The notes: a model not told the origin generated them from the letters alone. 64,000 nt of DNA from Trichormus sp. NMC-1 (GCF_001858025.1 NZ_LZQD01000007.1:1-64000), one strand, 5' to 3'. Numbered from the stretch's first letter, positions 16,941-27,750 are shown. Numbers and translations are program-made.

Positions 16941-18110
16941 TCATATTAACCAACCTTTTAAACGTTTAGCAATGTGGGGACGGCGTAATTTTCGCATGGC
17001 TTTACTTTGAATTTGGCGGACTCGTTCACGGGAGAGGTTGAACATATTTCCCACTTCTTCCAAAGTGCAGGGTTCGCTGGTTGTCAGTCCATAGCGCAGA
17101 GAAATTACGTCTTTCTCCCGTGGGGTGAGGACATCACCTAAGACTTCCCAAATCTCCTGACGCATCATGTTTTCATTCATTTTGGCTTCTGGAGATTGGT
17201 TATCTTCATCTTCCAGCAAGTCCATTAATTCCGTGTCTTCTTCCTTACCGACGCGGTGATTGAGAGATAATGCTTGACGGCGTAGTTGTTGGAGTTGACG
17301 CAGTTGTTGAACGCTAATTTCCAAAGCTGCGGCCATTTCCGCTTCCGAGGGGTTGCGAGCAAGTTTTTGTTTAAGTTCTCTTTGGGCTTTTTTAAGTTTG
17401 TTAAGTTTTTCAACAATATGGATTGGTAGACGGATGGTTCGCGCATCATTAGCGATCGCTCGTGTAATCGCCTGTCTAATCCACCAATAAGCATAAGTAG
17501 AGAACTTATAGCCTTTATCAGGGTCAAACTTCTCTGCGGCGCGATTTAACCCCATTGCGCCTTCCTGAATCAAATCTAGAAAAGGAACTCCCCGGTTGAG
17601 ATAACGCTTGGCGATAGATACCACCAACCTCAGATTCGAGCGAATCATTTTCCGCTTCGCTACTCTTCCTTGATACAAGCGACTTTCCAGTTGTTTCTCT
17701 GTCATGTCAAACTTGGCGGCTACTTCGCTTTTGCTCGGTTGCTGTCCCTGTTCTAATTCCAAAGCAGCTTGTAAGTCTTTTACTTCTTCTAAAAACCTGA
17801 CTCGACGAGCTAACTCTACTTCTTCATCAGGTTTTAAGAGAGGATAACGCGCCATTTCTTTAAAAAACGCGCCTACAGCATCATCATGTTCGGTTTTATT
17901 GTATCCCGAAGGACGAGCGGCTGCCATCTCATCGCCATCCCGTTCATCTGACTCCAAATTTTCTACAATTAAAGAGTCTTCAAATACCACTGCCTCTAAA
18001 CTATCAAGTGATGGTTCTTCATGATCAGCCGCGTTCTCCAGTATTTCCATTGTTCCCAATTCAGCAAGATTCATAGTTTCCTTTAGGGATTGTTGCTTTG
18101 TTTGGTACAT
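16941..18110 (-). CDS. sigC: Group 2 RNA polymerase sigma factor, SigC-like
   Basis: A 389-residue sigma-70 family protein. Residues 1-75 are acidic and variable. Region 1.2 begins DDAVGAFFKEMARYPLL. Region 2 is SNLRLVVSIAKRYLNRGVPFLDLIQEGAMGLNRAAEKFDP...FSTYAYWWIRQAITRAI. Region 3 follows, and region 4.2 (CTLEEVGNMFNLSRERVRQIQSKAMRKLRRP) binds the -35 element. The pattern ARYPLL at region 1.2 and the ending IAKRLKGWLI fit SigC of Nostocales rather than the housekeeping SigA, which lacks MARYPLL. Group 2 factors are dispensable regulators of stress and nutrient responses. The assignment to SigC rests on remembered family features, not on a search. Confidence 0.85.
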   Translation of the reverse strand: MYQTKQQSLKETMNLAELGTMEILENAADHEEPSLDSLEAVVFEDSLIVENLESDERDGDEMAAARPSGYNKTEHDDAVGAFFKEMARYPLLKPDEEVELARRVRFLEEVKDLQAALELEQGQQPSKSEVAAKFDMTEKQLESRLYQGRVAKRKMIRSNLRLVVSIAKRYLNRGVPFLDLIQEGAMGLNRAAEKFDPDKGYKFSTYAYWWIRQAITRAIANDARTIRLPIHIVEKLNKLKKAQRELKQKLARNPSEAEMAAALEISVQQLRQLQQLRRQALSLNHRVGKEEDTELMDLLEDEDNQSPEAKMNENMMRQEIWEVLGDVLTPREKDVISLRYGLTTSEPCTLEEVGNMFNLSRERVRQIQSKAMRKLRRPHIAKRLKGWLI

Positions 18111-18856
18111 AAATTAGTGACAGATGCTCGTTTGAGGATTGGTAGTTTTTCTGAAGAGATAAATACATTCATTTACCTAGACAAATACAATCTTCTCAAA
18201 AATTCCTGATTTGGAACGAAAATCTGTACCTGTTTGTCATGTTTTTCGGTTATGTTTAGATACAACCTATATGGGCTTTGCACCCAAAATACCATCTTCT
18301 CAGAGTACCAGCAGACATATTCCTCATTTTTTTATTAATCACCAAATATGTCAAACCCCCCTCAAACATTCTCAACCTTAACAAATATAAAAATTCCATC
18401 TAAAGATCCCTAGGTCTTAAATTTTCATGTATTTTCCTATATTTTTAGTGGGTTTAGGCGATGGAAGTGGACGGTTAGTAAATGATACAAATTACGAAAA
18501 TGCTGAATGAAAATCCGGAAAATATTAATTGTATAAAAGCATCTCATATAGCTGAAATATTGAATATCTATCAATGGGCGGAAAAAATAATATTCCCTAT
18601 TTCGTACTTAAGCAATTGATTCTTTAATATCTAAGAGGATGTCATTTGTGTAGTTAGCATTAAATATTTATTGCACGTACTGTGGAAATTAAATTGTCTA
18701 GTAGATTACATCAGTTAAAACTTATCAAGTATGATTGGTAATAAAAGTATTGCGAAATACCGTTTGCTTGTAGTAATCCAACAAGTTAAAGTTAAGTAAG
18801 CCTGGTTAATTTGATCAGGGTATGTAAGTAAATATTGGTTGAAAAAGTCGGTAATC
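18111..18856. other. Divergent spacer between sigma factor and priA
   Basis: The 746-base AT-rich spacer is likely to contain the divergent promoters. No convincing small gene, RNA gene or palindrome was identified. A long leader for one of the two transcripts is possible. Confidence 0.4.
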
Positions 18857-21454
18857 ATGTATATTCAGAGCGTAAAATTATCTTCTGTAGCTGTGGCGGA
18901 ACCTGGGGAGTTATACCAGTCAAAAACAACTGTTTATCGATGGATTGAAGTACTCGTAGATTGTCCAGGAAGCTCAGACCTATATACATACAAAATACCA
19001 CCCCAGTTAGAAATAAAACCAGGGGACATTTTAACTGTTCCCTTTGGAACACAACAGGTAGGAGCGCTCGCAATTCGCTTACTGACACAGCCTAATGTTG
19101 ATCTACCAGCAGACAAAATTCGGGAAGTAGAAGATGTAGTCAGCAAAAGATTTTTCCCTAGCACCTATTGGGAATTACTCAATCGCATCGCCGCTTATTA
19201 CTATACGCCTCTAATTCAAGTAATTCGGGTGGCTCTACCACCAGGATTATTAGGGCGATCGCAACGTCGTTTGCGTCTGACATCTTTAGGAAAAGATCAA
19301 GATGTCTCTAACAATACTTCTGTTTTCATGTCACCTACAGCGCAACAAGTTTTAGCACTATTACAAAAAACTCCTACAGGTGACTACAGTTATTACTATA
19401 TTCAACAAAAAGTTAAATCTTCCTATCGGGGAACTCGTGAATTAATCCGCTTGGGATTAGCAGAAAACTACCTAGAACCGCCACGACAAAATCAACCCAA
19501 ACTGCAAAAAGCGGTAACACTGATAGAAAATAATGACCGAGATTTAACCCCCCGTCAAAGAGAAATTGTGGAAGTGCTACGACGACAAGGTGGAGAATTA
19601 TGGCAAAGTGAATTATTACAAATTTGTAGCGCCAGTACTTCTATCCTCAAAGCTTTGGTAGAAAAGAGCTATATAGTAATTGAAGAACGAGAAATATTAC
19701 GCAGAGAACAAAGTCCCCTCATGGCTGGGGATCAAGCAAAATCTTTAACAGATGCTCAAACTAGCGCCCTAGAATTAATACAATCTTTAAATGGATTTGC
19801 TCAAGTATTGTTGCACGGGGTAACAGGTTCAGGGAAAACAGAAGTATATTTACAAGCGATCGCACCTCTGTTGAACCAAGGTAAATCCGCTTTGGTATTA
19901 GTTCCCGAAATCGGACTCACTCCCCAACTCACAGATCGTTTTCGCGCCCGATTTGGAAACCGAGTTCAGGTTTATCACAGCGCCCTCTCTGACGGTGAAC
20001 GCTACGACACTTGGCGACAAATGTTCACGGGAGAACCTCAAGTAGTAATTGGGACTCGCAGCGCCATTTTCGCCCCTTTACCCAACTTGGGTTTAATTAT
20101 TTTAGATGAAGAACACGACAGCAGCTTTAAACAAGATTCCCCCATTCCCACCTACCACGCCCGCACCGTCGCACAATGGCGGGCTGAATTAGAAGATTGT
20201 CCGTTAATTTTGGGTTCCGCGACTCCTTCTTTGGAAAGTTGGGTGAGTGTGGGAGGAACCCCACCCCCTAGCCCCCTCCCCGCAAGCGAGGAGGGGGGAC
20301 AGGATATTTCAACCTCTATCCCCGCAAGGGAGGAGGGGGGACAAGAGATGAGTATTCAGAAATCAGTTCTTTATTATTTATCACTTCCTGAACGGATTAA
20401 TTCTCGTCCGTTACCACCTGTGGAAATTGTGGATATGCGTCGAGAGTTACAGGAGGGAAATCGGTCTATTTTTAGTAGGTCTTTACAAGAAGCTTTAGAA
20501 CAGCTACAGGAAAGGAAACAACAGGGAATTTTATTTATTCATCGTCGGGGACATAGCACATTTGTTTCTTGTCGCAGTTGTGGTTATGTGCTGGAATGTC
20601 CACATTGTGATGTTTCTCTGGCGTATCATCATGTAGAAGAGGGTGCGCCGCAATTATTAAGGTGTCATTATTGTAATTATGGGCGATCGCATCCCCCACA
20701 TTGTCCAGAATGCAGTTCTCCCTATTTAAAGTTCTTTGGAAGCGGAACTCAGCGAGTAGCACAGGAATTAAACCGCCAATTTCCTGCTCTTAAATTAATT
20801 CGCTTTGATAGCGACACCACCCGCAACAAAGGTTCACATCGTAACTTACTCACCCAATTTGCGAACGGTGAAGCAGATTTATTAGTGGGAACACAAATGC
20901 TCACCAAAGGTTTAGACTTACCCCAAGTTACGTTAGTAGGTGTTGTTGCTGCTGATGGATTATTGCATTTATCAGACTATCGCGCCAATGAACGCACATT
21001 TCAAACCTTAACCCAAGTTGCAGGACGTGCGGGAAGAGGAGAAGATCCAGGAAGGGTAATCGTGCAAACATACACCCCAGAACATCCAGTAATTGAAGCA
21101 GTTAAAAGTCATGATTATCAATCTTTTTCTGATGCAGAATTAGAGCAAAGACAAGCACTTAATTATCCTCCTTATGGCAGATTAATTTTATTGCGTTTGA
21201 GTAGTCTTGATCCCATTCAAGTCCAAAATACAGCCCAAATCATTGCTACCAATTTCAGTGATACAGAAGGATTTGAAATATTGGGGCCAGCACCAGCTAA
21301 TATTTTACGAGTAGCTAATCGTTATCGCTGGCAAATATTACTGAAATTTACTGCTGACGCATTACCTCATTTACCAGATTGGCAAGAAATCAGGGCGCTT
21401 TGTCCTTCCTCAGTTAGCTTAACAATTGACGTAGATCCCATTAATATTATGTAA
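18857..21454 (+). CDS. priA: Primosomal protein N' (helicase PriA)
   Basis: Starts at ATG 18857 (MYIQSVKLSSVAVAEPG), about 865 residues; a TTG six codons upstream is less likely. PriA reloads the replisome at stalled forks. Visible parts are the N-terminal 3'-DNA-binding domain (VEVLVDCPGSSDLYTYKIP), Walker A HGVTGSGKTEVYLQ, the DEEH box ILDEEHDSSFKQDSPIPTYHAR, and zinc clusters CRSCGYVLECPHCDVSLAYH and CHYCNYGRSHPPHCPECSS. Helicase motifs V and VI follow (VGTQMLTKGLDLPQV, QVAGRAGRGEDPG). A 30-36-residue Pro/Ser/Gly/Glu-rich insertion after SATPSLESWVSV is encoded by two palindromic DNA repeats (see 20255-20345). Confidence 0.95.
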   Translation: MYIQSVKLSSVAVAEPGELYQSKTTVYRWIEVLVDCPGSSDLYTYKIPPQLEIKPGDILTVPFGTQQVGALAIRLLTQPNVDLPADKIREVEDVVSKRFFPSTYWELLNRIAAYYYTPLIQVIRVALPPGLLGRSQRRLRLTSLGKDQDVSNNTSVFMSPTAQQVLALLQKTPTGDYSYYYIQQKVKSSYRGTRELIRLGLAENYLEPPRQNQPKLQKAVTLIENNDRDLTPRQREIVEVLRRQGGELWQSELLQICSASTSILKALVEKSYIVIEEREILRREQSPLMAGDQAKSLTDAQTSALELIQSLNGFAQVLLHGVTGSGKTEVYLQAIAPLLNQGKSALVLVPEIGLTPQLTDRFRARFGNRVQVYHSALSDGERYDTWRQMFTGEPQVVIGTRSAIFAPLPNLGLIILDEEHDSSFKQDSPIPTYHARTVAQWRAELEDCPLILGSATPSLESWVSVGGTPPPSPLPASEEGGQDISTSIPAREEGGQEMSIQKSVLYYLSLPERINSRPLPPVEIVDMRRELQEGNRSIFSRSLQEALEQLQERKQQGILFIHRRGHSTFVSCRSCGYVLECPHCDVSLAYHHVEEGAPQLLRCHYCNYGRSHPPHCPECSSPYLKFFGSGTQRVAQELNRQFPALKLIRFDSDTTRNKGSHRNLLTQFANGEADLLVGTQMLTKGLDLPQVTLVGVVAADGLLHLSDYRANERTFQTLTQVAGRAGRGEDPGRVIVQTYTPEHPVIEAVKSHDYQSFSDAELEQRQALNYPPYGRLILLRLSSLDPIQVQNTAQIIATNFSDTEGFEILGPAPANILRVANRYRWQILLKFTADALPHLPDWQEIRALCPSSVSLTIDVDPINIM
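20255..20345 (+). repeat. Palindromic repeat inserted in frame inside priA
   Basis: Two related copies, at about 20258-20299 and 20313-20345, of a C-rich/G-rich hairpin (CCCCTCCCCGC - AAG - CGAGGAGGGG type). The first is nearly the same as the intergenic copy at 26029-26067 in the kdp operon. They keep the priA reading frame and translate to GGTPPPSPLPASEEGGQDISTSIPAREEGGQ (peptide split by two cores). The insertion falls between the DEAH-box helicase motifs and the second half of the enzyme. Confidence 0.8.
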
Positions 21455-21474
21455 TAGACATCTGGTGAAAAAGA

Positions 21475-21506
21475 TTGTAGAGACGTTCCATGGAACGTCT
21501 CTACAA
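21475..21506. repeat. 32-base perfect palindrome
   Basis: TTGTAGAGACGTTCCA is followed directly by its exact reverse complement. It lies 21 bases after the priA stop and before the convergent kdpD gene. It could act as a bidirectional terminator, though it lacks a T-tract, and it resembles the dispersed GTAGAGACGTTCCA palindromes common in Nostoc. Downstream, 21568-21600 carries a second repeat-like segment (GGTAGGGTGTGTTATGCC...). Confidence 0.75.
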
Positions 21507-21666
21507 GGGTTTCAAGTCACGCAGATTTAATTCTCGGAGATGTCTAATTGATTAGTTAAGCATCTGGTAGGGTGTGTTATGCCGGAGGCTAACGCACCAT
21601 CTGAGATTTTCGGTGCATTACCATACGAGAAGTCGTCCTCAGTTGGTGTCTATGCGCGAAACAAAA

Positions 21667-22794
21667 TTATTTATCAGTAGCGATAATATGTAAATCTATT
21701 TTTTGCTCTCTGATTAACTCCATCAATCGTTGCGTAAAAGAACCTTTAAAAAATCTTTTCCATCGAGGTTGCTGACTTTCACCGATGACTATTTGGGTGA
21801 TATGATGAGTTGCAGCAACTTGGGCAATTGCTTGAGGAACATTATTACTTTTAACGTGGATAAATTCACCACCAAATTCTTGGCATAGTTTCTCACAAGT
21901 ATGAATATGTAAACTTTCTTTTTTGGTGAGAAAACGTTCAGGATCTGCAATGAATACAGTATACAACCTAGCATTCATATAACTAGCAATCCGCGCCCCA
22001 CGACGCAATAATTGAATAGAATTTGGATAAGTAGATACACATACTAAAACTCGTTCGTGGATATTACAACTGTGTCCAGTAGAGATAGAAGTATTTGCTT
22101 CTTCTTCAACAGTATCAGCTACTTCTCTTAATGCCAATTCCCGCAAAGCAATTAAATTACGCCGCTGAAAAAAGTTTTCTAAAGATTGCTCAATTTTATC
22201 ATTAGCATAAATTTTACCTTCCCGCAAACGCTCTTCTAAAGTTTCTGGAGTGACATCAATCACAACAACAGCATCAGCTTCATCTAAGAGAATATCGGGA
22301 ATGCGTTCTCGCACCACAACACCCGTAATTCTTGCTACCAAATCATTCAAACTTTCCAAATGTTGAATATTAACAGTAGAGTAAACATCAATACCGGCTG
22401 CTAAAATTAATTCTACATCTTGATAACGTTTTTCTCTCAGTGAACAAGGTATATTTGTATGAGCCAATTCATCAACTAAAACCAGTTGAGGAGAACGATT
22501 TAAAATTGCCTCTGTATCCATTTCTTGAAGGTTGATATTCTTGTGAATAATGGTTTTTTTAGGAATTACCTCCAATCCTATAGCTTTTGTAGCCGTATCT
22601 TTGCGTCCATGAGTTTCTAAAACGCCAATTACAACATCAATCCCTTCTTGTTTAAGTTGGTGTGCTTCTTCCAGCATTTTGTAAGTTTTACCCACACCGG
22701 GAGCCATACCAATGAATATCTTATGCTTTCCCCGTTTGGCTGTGCGAATATAAGAATTGTCGGGGGATAGGTTATTGGGATTAAACATGAACAA
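21667..22794 (-). CDS. kdpD: KdpD-like sensor domain protein, short (no kinase domain)
   Basis: A 375-residue protein. The N-terminal KdpD domain carries the Walker-A-like IGMAPGVGKTYKMLEEA (about 28-43) and LVDELAHTNIP, and is followed by a universal-stress-protein-like domain (about 250-373: HERVLVCVSTYPNSIQLLRRGARIA...ITQIVIGESQQPRWKRFFKGSFTQRLM). The transmembrane and histidine-kinase parts of bacterial KdpD are absent. This short form is the one described in Anabaena sp. L-31. It is the last gene of the minus-strand kdp operon, 147 bases after kdpC, with a repeat in the spacer. It probably senses K+ or turgor and needs a partner kinase, perhaps the one at 28066. Confidence 0.9.
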   Translation of the reverse strand: MFMFNPNNLSPDNSYIRTAKRGKHKIFIGMAPGVGKTYKMLEEAHQLKQEGIDVVIGVLETHGRKDTATKAIGLEVIPKKTIIHKNINLQEMDTEAILNRSPQLVLVDELAHTNIPCSLREKRYQDVELILAAGIDVYSTVNIQHLESLNDLVARITGVVVRERIPDILLDEADAVVVIDVTPETLEERLREGKIYANDKIEQSLENFFQRRNLIALRELALREVADTVEEEANTSISTGHSCNIHERVLVCVSTYPNSIQLLRRGARIASYMNARLYTVFIADPERFLTKKESLHIHTCEKLCQEFGGEFIHVKSNNVPQAIAQVAATHHITQIVIGESQQPRWKRFFKGSFTQRLMELIREQKIDLHIIATDK

Positions 22795-22830
22795 ATTCCT
22801 ACTTAAGTAGAACGGCCTGAATAATTCAAG

Positions 22831-22884
22831 GTTTGTAGTCAGGACTTTAGTCCTTATTTGAGGGCTGAAGGCCTCACTACAAAA
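22831..22884. repeat. Palindromic repeat between kdpC and kdpD
   Basis: GTTTGTAGTCAGGACTTTAG... and its partner ...GGCCTCACTACAAA form an imperfect fold-back of about 54 bases, with the inner AGGACTTTAGTCCT palindrome. It lies in the 147-base spacer between two genes of the same operon. Confidence 0.7.
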
Positions 22885-22941
22885 TTATTTCCAGATTTTT
22901 TACATTACTTAATCTACTTTAATTTATTTTCGTCTAGTTAC

Positions 22942-23559
22942 TTATTTGCTAATTTTATCCACTGCGAGATTTAGCTTCAAAACATTCACACCAGGTTCAC
23001 CAAATATACCCAAAAAGCGACCATCAGTATTTTGATCAATTAAAGTTTCCAGTTGCTTAGAATCAACTCCTCGCGCTTTGGCTACTCGTGCAACTTGCGC
23101 CTTTGCACCTTCAGGAGTAATGTGAGGATCAAGACTAGAACCAGAAGTATAGACTAAATCAGCCGTAGGTTGAATACCCGCTTTTTTTAAACGATTAATT
23201 TCACCATCATTCCCATTAATGCGTTCTAACAAAACTGGATTACTGGGAGCTAAATTACTAGCACCAGATACACCAGTTTTCAAAACACCAGCTTCATCCT
23301 TTTTTGGGTCTGCTGTGCTGTAATTAGTAGTGCTAGGACGACTCCAAAAATACTTTTCACTTGTAAAAGGTTGACCGATTAAAGCTGAACCAATAATCAC
23401 ACCTTGAGAATTTGTAATTAAACTACCATTAGCTTGATAAGAAAAAGCAACTTGTCCCGAAATCAACATAAATAAAGGATAGATAAAAGCCGTTATCACC
23501 CATAAAACCAAAGTCGAACGAATCGCTTTACTAACTTGGTGTCTCTGACTCATTTTCAA
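22942..23559 (-). CDS. kdpC: K+-transporting ATPase subunit KdpC
   Basis: A 205-residue single-span inner-membrane protein. The span (LWVITAFIYPLFMLISGQVAF) is followed by the conserved periplasmic/cytoplasmic part GSALIGQPFTSEKYFWSRPSTTNY, SGASNLAPSNP, DLVYTSGSSLDPHITPEGAKAQ and DGRFLGIFGEPGVNVLKLN. KdpC bridges KdpA and KdpB and raises ATP affinity. Length is normal. It is the fourth gene of the minus-strand operon, 86 bases after the small KdpF/G gene. A second kdpC is at 34465-35067. Confidence 0.95.
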   Translation of the reverse strand: MKMSQRHQVSKAIRSTLVLWVITAFIYPLFMLISGQVAFSYQANGSLITNSQGVIIGSALIGQPFTSEKYFWSRPSTTNYSTADPKKDEAGVLKTGVSGASNLAPSNPVLLERINGNDGEINRLKKAGIQPTADLVYTSGSSLDPHITPEGAKAQVARVAKARGVDSKQLETLIDQNTDGRFLGIFGEPGVNVLKLNLAVDKISK

Positions 23560-23645
23560 ATCTCCCTAGTTAAAAAATATTAAAGTTAAAGTTTTTGTTG
23601 GGTTGCGCTGTTGCTTAACCCAACCTACGAATTACAAATTAGTAA

Positions 23646-23867
23646 TTAAAACCTCTCAGGTTGAAAAATCACAACAAATAAATAAACACAAAGACACAGA
23701 GTAACAAGTCCCAACAAAGTAATTGTGTAAGCTGAAAAACGCGATTCTGTTACTGGTGTGGCTGCTTGTACTGCTGGTGCTAGTAATAAGTTAAAGCAAA
23801 GCAGTAAAAACAGACTCAGAGGAACGCGATTGCGTTTATAGTTGATGAGTTCTGATAGTTGGTTCAT
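23646..23867 (-). CDS. kdpF: Small Kdp subunit, KdpF/KdpG-like
   Basis: A 73-residue membrane protein with two hydrophobic segments. The C-terminal segment LGLVTLCLCVYLFVVIFQPERF matches KdpF, the stabilising small subunit of the Kdp ATPase. The preceding about 45 residues (N-terminal signal-like span) are extra and correspond to what the Anabaena literature calls KdpG. It sits between kdpB and kdpC. No equivalent gene is found in the plus-strand operon. Confidence 0.8.
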   Translation of the reverse strand: MNQLSELINYKRNRVPLSLFLLLCFNLLLAPAVQAATPVTESRFSAYTITLLGLVTLCLCVYLFVVIFQPERF

Positions 23868-23938
23868 AATTTAAGAGGGTGAAGGAGTTTAAACGCAGAG
23901 GTACGCGAAGGTTAGCGCAGAGGTACGCGGAGTTTTGA

Positions 23939-26005
23939 TTAGGCTAGTCCTACAGATGCAATGAAAATGTCAATGATTTTGATAGCAATAAAAGGAGCAA
24001 TCACGCCACCTAATCCGTAAATAAAGATATTTCTTTGCAGAAGTTGGTCAGCGGTGAGAGGACGAAATTTCACACCAGTTAATGCTAAGGGAATCAAGGC
24101 GGGAATAATTAATGCGTTGTAAATTAATGCTGATAAAACCGCAGATTGGGTACTTACTAAACCCATGATATTTAAACCGCTAACACCAATACCTGGGAAA
24201 ATTGCCGGAATAATTGCAAAGTATTTAGCGACATCATTAGCAATTGAGAAAGTTGTTAAAGCCCCACGAGTAATTAGTAATTGTTTGCCAATAGTGACGA
24301 TATCAATTAATTTGGTAGGGTCTGAATCTAAGTCAACCATATTTGCAGCTTCTTTCGCTGCTTGTGTACCAGAATTCATTGCCACACCCACATTTGCTTG
24401 AGCTAAAGCTGGTGCATCATTAGTACCATCTCCAGTCATAGCGACTAATTTTCCTTGAGCTTGTTCGCTACGAATTACTTCAATTTTATCCTCTGGTGTT
24501 GCTTCCGCAATAAAGTCATCTACACCAGCTTCTTCGGCAATTACCGAAGCAGTGAGACGGTTATCTCCTGTTAACATTACAGTTTTAATTCCCATTCTTC
24601 GCATTTGATCAAAACGTTCTTTAATCCCAGGTTTAATAATATCTTTGAGATAAATTACACCGTAAATATCATCATTTTGACAAATTGCTAATGGTGTTCC
24701 TCCTAATTTAGAAACTCGCTCGTAAGCTGTATCAAGTTCTGGCGTTAATTGTCCATTGCGAGAACGCACAAATCCTTTAATTGCATCTACAGCACCTTTG
24801 CGAATTTCTACACCATTTGGTAAATCAATTCCACTCATTCGCGTCTTTGCTGAAAATTCAATTCCCTCGGCAATTTGGGGATTAAAATCTAATTTTGCGC
24901 CTAATGATTCGGCTAATTTAACAATTGATTTTCCTTCGGGAGTTTCATCAAAAATACTCGATACTAAGGAAATTTGGGCAACTTCATTGAGGGAATGACC
25001 TTTAACAGGAATAAATTCCTCTGCCATGCGGTTTCCTAAAGTAATTGTTCCCGTTTTATCTAAAACTAAAGTGTTAATATCTCCACAGGCTTCTACAGCC
25101 CTTCCAGATGTGGCTATGACGTTAAATTGAGAGACTCTATCCATCCCGGCAATGCCAATTGCACTTAATAATCCGCCAATTGTGGTGGGAATTAATGCTA
25201 CTAATAAGGCAATTAATACCGCAATACTTACAGGCGATTTAACATAAACTGACACTGTAGGTATAGTAGCAATTACCACTAAAAAAACTTGAGTTAGCAC
25301 TGCCAAAAGTACAGTTAAAGCAATTTCGTTGGGGGTTTTAGTGCGAGAAGCACCCTCAACTAAAGCAATCATTCTGTCAATAAAACCTTGACCTGGATCT
25401 GATGTTACTCTAATTGTTAATTCATCCGAATTAATGCGCGTTCCTCCAGTTACAGAACTAGCAATATCAGTTCCTGGTTGTTTTAAAACGGGTGCAGATT
25501 CTCCAGTAATAGCAGATTCATCTACAGCGGCCACTCCAGCAATTACTTCTCCGTCTGCGGGAATAACATCACCAGCGATAACTTTAATTTGGTCACCACG
25601 ACGCAAAGTAGTAGAATTAACTTCTTGAATAGAACCGTCAGGGAGAAGTTTTCGGGCTGTGACATCGGATTTTGTCGCCCGTAATGAATCAGCTTGCGCT
25701 TTTCCTCTTCCTTCAGCAACCGCTTCAGCAAAATTCGCAAAAACAAGAGTGAAGAACAAAATTATCGTAATTAGACCATTAAAAAGTCGAGGGTTATTAC
25801 CAGGAATAACCCCAAAAAGATTCGGTTCAATAGTTACTAAAGCCGTAATAATCGTCCCCACCCACACCAAAAACATCACGGGATTTTTTAGCATATTGCG
25901 TGGGTCTAATTTAACAAACGCTTGCTTAAAAGCTCTAGAATAAATTCCAGTCTTTATAACCTTGGGAGTATGTTTACGTTCTTGTCGAGTTTTTGTAGTT
26001 TTCAT
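23939..26005 (-). CDS. kdpB: K+-transporting P-type ATPase, KdpB
   Basis: A 688-residue P-type ATPase, the energising subunit of the high-affinity KdpABC K+ importer. Phosphorylation motif [10 protein letters not shown], the TGES actuator loop ([13 protein letters not shown]), the [10 protein letters not shown] hinge and the [11 protein letters not shown] motif are all present. Residues about 40-60 form the first span, and more follow. It starts 62 bases after kdpA. It is highly similar in pattern to the second copy at 32249-34354, from which it differs at scattered positions. Confidence 0.96.
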   Translation of the reverse strand: MKTTKTRQERKHTPKVIKTGIYSRAFKQAFVKLDPRNMLKNPVMFLVWVGTIITALVTIEPNLFGVIPGNNPRLFNGLITIILFFTLVFANFAEAVAEGRGKAQADSLRATKSDVTARKLLPDGSIQEVNSTTLRRGDQIKVIAGDVIPADGEVIAGVAAVDESAITGESAPVLKQPGTDIASSVTGGTRINSDELTIRVTSDPGQGFIDRMIALVEGASRTKTPNEIALTVLLAVLTQVFLVVIATIPTVSVYVKSPVSIAVLIALLVALIPTTIGGLLSAIGIAGMDRVSQFNVIATSGRAVEACGDINTLVLDKTGTITLGNRMAEEFIPVKGHSLNEVAQISLVSSIFDETPEGKSIVKLAESLGAKLDFNPQIAEGIEFSAKTRMSGIDLPNGVEIRKGAVDAIKGFVRSRNGQLTPELDTAYERVSKLGGTPLAICQNDDIYGVIYLKDIIKPGIKERFDQMRRMGIKTVMLTGDNRLTASVIAEEAGVDDFIAEATPEDKIEVIRSEQAQGKLVAMTGDGTNDAPALAQANVGVAMNSGTQAAKEAANMVDLDSDPTKLIDIVTIGKQLLITRGALTTFSIANDVAKYFAIIPAIFPGIGVSGLNIMGLVSTQSAVLSALIYNALIIPALIPLALTGVKFRPLTADQLLQRNIFIYGLGGVIAPFIAIKIIDIFIASVGLA

Positions 26006-26028
26006 GAAAATTTAGTTATAAAGAAAGA

Positions 26029-26067
26029 CCCCACCCCCCAACCCCCTCCCCGCAAGCGAGGAGGGGG
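26029..26067. repeat. Hairpin repeat between kdpA and kdpB
   Basis: The sequence ACCCCACCCCCCAACCCCCT, then CCCCGCAAGCGAGGAGGGG, is nearly the same as the repeat inside priA (20258-20299). It abuts the kdpA stop codon. It has a strong stem (CCCCTCC/GGAGGGG) with loop CCGCAAGC-like. Confidence 0.8.
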
Positions 26068-27750
26068 CTATGATTTAGCAAGTAAAAACCATTCAGCAAT
26101 GGGACCTAAAACTAATACGGGAAAGAAAGTTAGCGCCCCCAAAATTAAAATTACTCCTCCTGTAACTCCAGTAAACAAACGAGTATCAGTTCTGAGAGTA
26201 CCGGAAGTCATGGGAACTAGTTGTTTTCTAGAAATACCATCTGCTAGTAATAGTAAAGCGGTGATGGGAATGTAACGACCGGCTAAAATGCTGACGCTGG
26301 TACTAAGATTCCACCACAGGGTATTATCTCCCAATCCTTCAAAACCAGAACCGTTATTTGCAGCCGCAGAAGCGTATTCATAAACTACTTGAGAAACTCC
26401 ATGAAAGCCAGGGTTACTAATACCTGAAAGCACATCAGGAAAGGCAAAAACTATTGCCCAAGGAATCAAAACTGCGAAAGGATGAACTAATAAAACTACG
26501 CTGGAAAGAACTATTTCTTGTTTCTCAATTTTGCGTCCTAAAAATTCTGGTGTTCTTCCTACCATTAAACCAGTTAAAAATACTGCCAAAATCAAGTAGA
26601 TAAATAAATATGCTGTGCCGGTTCCCTGTCCTCCCCAAATAATTTGTAAAAAGAGATTTGAGAGTGTGGAAAATCCACCAGGTGGCATTAAGGAATCGTG
26701 CATTCCGTTGACAGCACCACACATTGTTGCTGTTGTCATAACTGCCCAAAGTGCTGTTTGCACCCAACCAAATCTGACTTCTTTTCCTTCTAAGTTGGGT
26801 TGCTGTGATCCTAACAAAGAATTAACGAGAGGATTGCCTTGATATTCACCAATTGCTGTTATTACTACCAATAAAATAAAGATGATAAATACCATCCAAA
26901 ATACTAACCAAGCTTGTTTGAGATTATTAGCAAATACTCCATAGGTGTAAATAAAAGCTGAAGGGATAGAAATCATCGCCCAAGTGGCTAATAAATTAGA
27001 AAACCCGTTGGGATTTTCCAAGGGGTGGGCTGAGTTAACACCAAAAAAACCGCCGCCATTTTCACCAATTTGTTTGATAATTTCTAAGTGGGCAACTGGT
27101 CCGCGAGAAATCGCTTGAGTAGCACCTTCTAATGTTGTGGCTGTGGCTACTCCTGCAAGGGTTTCGGGGACACCAGCCATGATTAATAATAATCCCCCCA
27201 CAATAGACATAGGTAGTAAAATTCTGGTAATTGCTTTAGTTAAATCACTGTAAAAATTCCCTAATCCTCTCCCAGTTAAACCGCGAATAAAGGCAATCCC
27301 CACTGCTAAACCTGTCGCTGCTGAGGTAAACATTAAAAAACCTAAAGCAAAGGTTTGACTGGCATAACTAAAGGTTGTTTCTCCAGAGTAATGTTGTTGA
27401 TCTGTGTTAGTTAAAAAAGAGAGGGTGGTGTGTAATGCCAAATCCCAATTTGGTGCTTTTAATCCTGTAGGATTAAACGGTAAAAATCCTTGAGTCATCA
27501 AAATGATAAATACCAAAATCGCCATGACAAGATTACTATAAAGTATCGCTTTGGCATATTGCCAACCTGTCATTTCATCTTCTGGACGGACTCCAATTAA
27601 TGCGTAAATTATTCTTTCTAAGGGATTTAAAACGGAGTCAAGCATTGTGCTTTCTTTGAGAAAAACACGAGCAATATACTTCCCTAATAAGGGAGTAGTG
27701 GCAATGACGATAATTAATGTCAATGCAATTTGCATCCAACCTTGTAACAT
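26068..27750 (-). CDS. kdpA: K+-transporting ATPase subunit KdpA
   Basis: A 560-residue integral membrane protein with about ten spans, the K+-binding and channel-like subunit of KdpABC. Recognisable segments: [67 protein letters not shown] (filter region), and [21 protein letters not shown]. Length is normal. It is the first gene of the minus-strand operon, with its promoter probably in 27751-28065. The second copy at 30378-32063 is closely related. Confidence 0.96.
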   Translation of the reverse strand: MLQGWMQIALTLIIVIATTPLLGKYIARVFLKESTMLDSVLNPLERIIYALIGVRPEDEMTGWQYAKAILYSNLVMAILVFIILMTQGFLPFNPTGLKAPNWDLALHTTLSFLTNTDQQHYSGETTFSYASQTFALGFLMFTSAATGLAVGIAFIRGLTGRGLGNFYSDLTKAITRILLPMSIVGGLLLIMAGVPETLAGVATATTLEGATQAISRGPVAHLEIIKQIGENGGGFFGVNSAHPLENPNGFSNLLATWAMISIPSAFIYTYGVFANNLKQAWLVFWMVFIIFILLVVITAIGEYQGNPLVNSLLGSQQPNLEGKEVRFGWVQTALWAVMTTATMCGAVNGMHDSLMPPGGFSTLSNLFLQIIWGGQGTGTAYLFIYLILAVFLTGLMVGRTPEFLGRKIEKQEIVLSSVVLLVHPFAVLIPWAIVFAFPDVLSGISNPGFHGVSQVVYEYASAAANNGSGFEGLGDNTLWWNLSTSVSILAGRYIPITALLLLADGISRKQLVPMTSGTLRTDTRLFTGVTGGVILILGALTFFPVLVLGPIAEWFLLAKS

